Origin: an uncultured Acetobacteraceae bacterium
GTDB taxonomy: Bacteria; Pseudomonadota; Alphaproteobacteria; Acetobacterales; Acetobacteraceae
Reading direction: 5' to 3'
DNA length: 6,147 nucleotides
Assembly: GCA_937930165.1 (NCBI GenBank)
Contig: CALGVL010000247.1
Span: 1 to 6,147, forward strand
In this document: in pieces, positions 5,006 through 6,147 of the stretch
Layout: each line of letters begins with the position of its first letter
How positions within the stretch are numbered: position 1 is the stretch's first letter
Notes under the pieces: model-generated
The model's database searches: none
What the model was told of the DNA's origin: nothing
Seen by the model: only the letters and a program-made list of their open reading frames with translations
Made by a program: the position numbers and the translations under genes

Positions 5006-6147
5006 GCCGCCTTCTCCGTCTGGCCTTCCCAGCAGCCTGCGATGGCCGTCTCCAGGATGCCGCGCGCGATGGGATCGGTGATGCCCTCCACCGCCTCGGT
5101 CAGGAAGGCTTCCACCAGCATGGAGCGGGCCTGCACCTCCGGAATGCCGCGGGTGCGGAGGTAGAAGAGCTGCTCGGCATCCAGCTCGCCCACCGTGGCG
5201 CCATGGCTGCACTTCACGTCGTCGGCGTAGATTTCGAGCTGCGGCTTGCTGTCCATCTCGGCATCCGGGCTCAGCAGCAGCGCCTGGTTCATCTGGTAGC
5301 CATCAGTGCGCTGCGCCGCCCGGCGGACCAGGATCTTGCCCTGGAACACGCCGCGCGACTTGCCGGCCAGCACGGTCTTGTAGGTCTGCCGGCTGGCGCA
5401 ATCCGGGGCCGCATGCTCGAGGAAGGTGGTGGTGTCGGCATGCTGCCCCTGCCCCAGAAGCTGCGCGCCATTCATGTGGCAGGCAGCCTTGGGACCGGCC
5501 AGCGTGACGTGGATCTCGTTCCGCACCAGCCGGCCGCCGGCATTCAGGGTGAAATTGTCATAGGTGCCGCCGGCGGCGACCCTGGCATAGACCGTGGAAA
5601 GCTGGAAGGCGTGCCGCCCTTCCTGCTGCAGCCGGGCATGGACCAGGGTGGCGCCCTCCTCCACCTCGATCTCGAAGACCGGGTTGTGCAGATAGCGCGC
5701 CTCGGCCGGGCCAGTGGCGCTTTCGATCAAGGTCAGGCTTGCGCCCTTTTCCAGCCGGATCAGGTGGCGTGGGTGGAAGGCAGCCGGGCGCTCGCTCTCG
5801 GTGGCGAGGGAGAGGATGTCCAGCAGGCCGCCGGCAAGGCCGGCCGGCACCGTGATGACCAGCCCGTCCTCGAACAGCATGGTGTTGAGCGCGGTCAGCG
5901 GCTCCTGCTCCGGCCGTGCCAGAGCGCCGAGCCGGCCCTCCTGCGCGGGCAGCGCCGGGGCCAGCCCTTCCACGGTGAAGCCGGCATCCGCCAGGCTGGA
6001 CAGGTCGGGGCGGAACCGCCCGTCCACGAGGACGGCGCGCGCCGCGCCATGCGCCGGCGGCAGCGCCAGGCCGTCATCCAGGATGGTCAGCGGCTCGTCG
6101 AAGCCGGCATCGGCGACGGCGCGCAGATCCGTGTATTTCCACGCCTC
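5002..6147 (-). CDS. sufD: Fe-S assembly scaffold subunit SufD, N-terminal end outside the window
   Basis: The last 381 codons of SufD, a subunit of the cytoplasmic SufBC2D complex on which clusters are built. The frame is open to the right edge: the first visible residues read EAWKYTDLR, the typical (E)xWKYTxL motif near the N-terminus of SufD, so only a modest part of the gene (perhaps 30-60 codons) is missing. The beta-helix core fills the middle (KSRGVFQGKI at about 263-272). Near the C-terminus KCSHGATVGELDAEQLFYLR (about 312-331) is the family hallmark and includes the histidine (about 315) equivalent to the one at the SufB-SufD interface. A GTG codon at 6027 lies inside the conserved protein and is not the start. 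The stop overlaps the sufS start by four bases (ATGA). sufB and sufC are expected beyond the right edge. Confidence 0.95.
   Translation of the reverse strand, partial: EAWKYTDLRAVADAGFDEPLTILDDGLALPPAHGAARAVLVDGRFRPDLSSLADAGFTVEGLAPALPAQEGRLGALARPEQEPLTALNTMLFEDGLVITVPAGLAGGLLDILSLATESERPAAFHPRHLIRLEKGASLTLIESATGPAEARYLHNPVFEIEVEEGATLVHARLQQEGRHAFQLSTVYARVAAGGTYDNFTLNAGGRLVRNEIHVTLAGPKAACHMNGAQLLGQGQHADTTTFLEHAAPDCASRQTYKTVLAGKSRGVFQGKILVRRAAQRTDGYQMNQALLLSPDAEMDSKPQLEIYADDVKCSHGATVGELDAEQLFYLRTRGIPEVQARSMLVEAFLTEAVEGITDPIARGILETAIAGCWEGQTEKAA

Noticed and set aside
2219..5164. A 981-codon open frame on the plus strand opposite sufA, sufT, sufU, sufS and part of sufD
   Set aside because: Its product is low-complexity, His/Arg/Gly/Ala-rich and without recognisable domains, and it lies antisense to five well-identified genes. 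Long antisense frames are expected in GC-rich DNA.
5003..5212. N-terminal extension of SufS to an upstream start in the same frame
   Set aside because: The extra 69 residues are Gly/His/Arg-rich and overlap sufD coding sequence; homology begins after the ATG at 5005, which has a ribosome binding site and the ATGA overlap.
5002..6027. A complete SufD starting at the GTG at 6027
   Set aside because: The frame continues upstream with the conserved EAWKYTDLR motif up to the window edge, so this GTG is internal and the gene is cut by the window.

Overview
The window is GC-rich, densely coded bacterial DNA with strong G/C preference at third codon positions. It most resembles a high-GC alphaproteobacterium, plausibly Acetobacteraceae (Roseomonas-like). 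That placement is an inference from composition, the Suf gene set and the Tat-exported metallo-hydrolase; no rRNA or other taxonomic marker is present.

Left part (1-1086, + strand): about 87 bases of leader holding a GC-rich hairpin and a good ribosome binding site, then one gene for a Tat-exported MBL-fold metallo-hydrolase. A convergent gap of about 200 bases (1087-1292) follows. On the minus strand it holds what looks like a decayed fragment of an outer-membrane lipid A deacylase (PagL-like) gene.

Right part (1293-6147, minus strand, read from right to left): a SUF iron-sulfur cluster assembly operon entering from beyond the right edge. The order is sufD (5' end outside the window), sufS (cysteine desulfurase), sufU (scaffold or sulfur-acceptor protein), sufT (DUF59/MIP18) and a sufA/iscA-type A-type carrier. 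The first four genes overlap by 1 to 8 bases, and only 18 bases separate sufT from sufA, so they look co-transcribed and translationally coupled. SufS takes sulfur from cysteine, SufU accepts or relays it, SufD works in the SufBCD scaffold complex (sufB and sufC presumably lie off the right edge), and SufA and SufT act in cluster delivery and maturation. After a 182-base gap, a D-2-hydroxyacid dehydrogenase gene follows in the same direction and may be read through from suf or have its own promoter.

I found no CRISPR array, tRNA, rRNA, insertion sequence or evidently new system. The most interesting items are the possible PagL-like gene remnant, an extra CPDC motif in SufU, and the inverted repeat before the dehydrogenase. 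Very long plus-strand reading frames opposite the suf genes are antisense artefacts of high GC.
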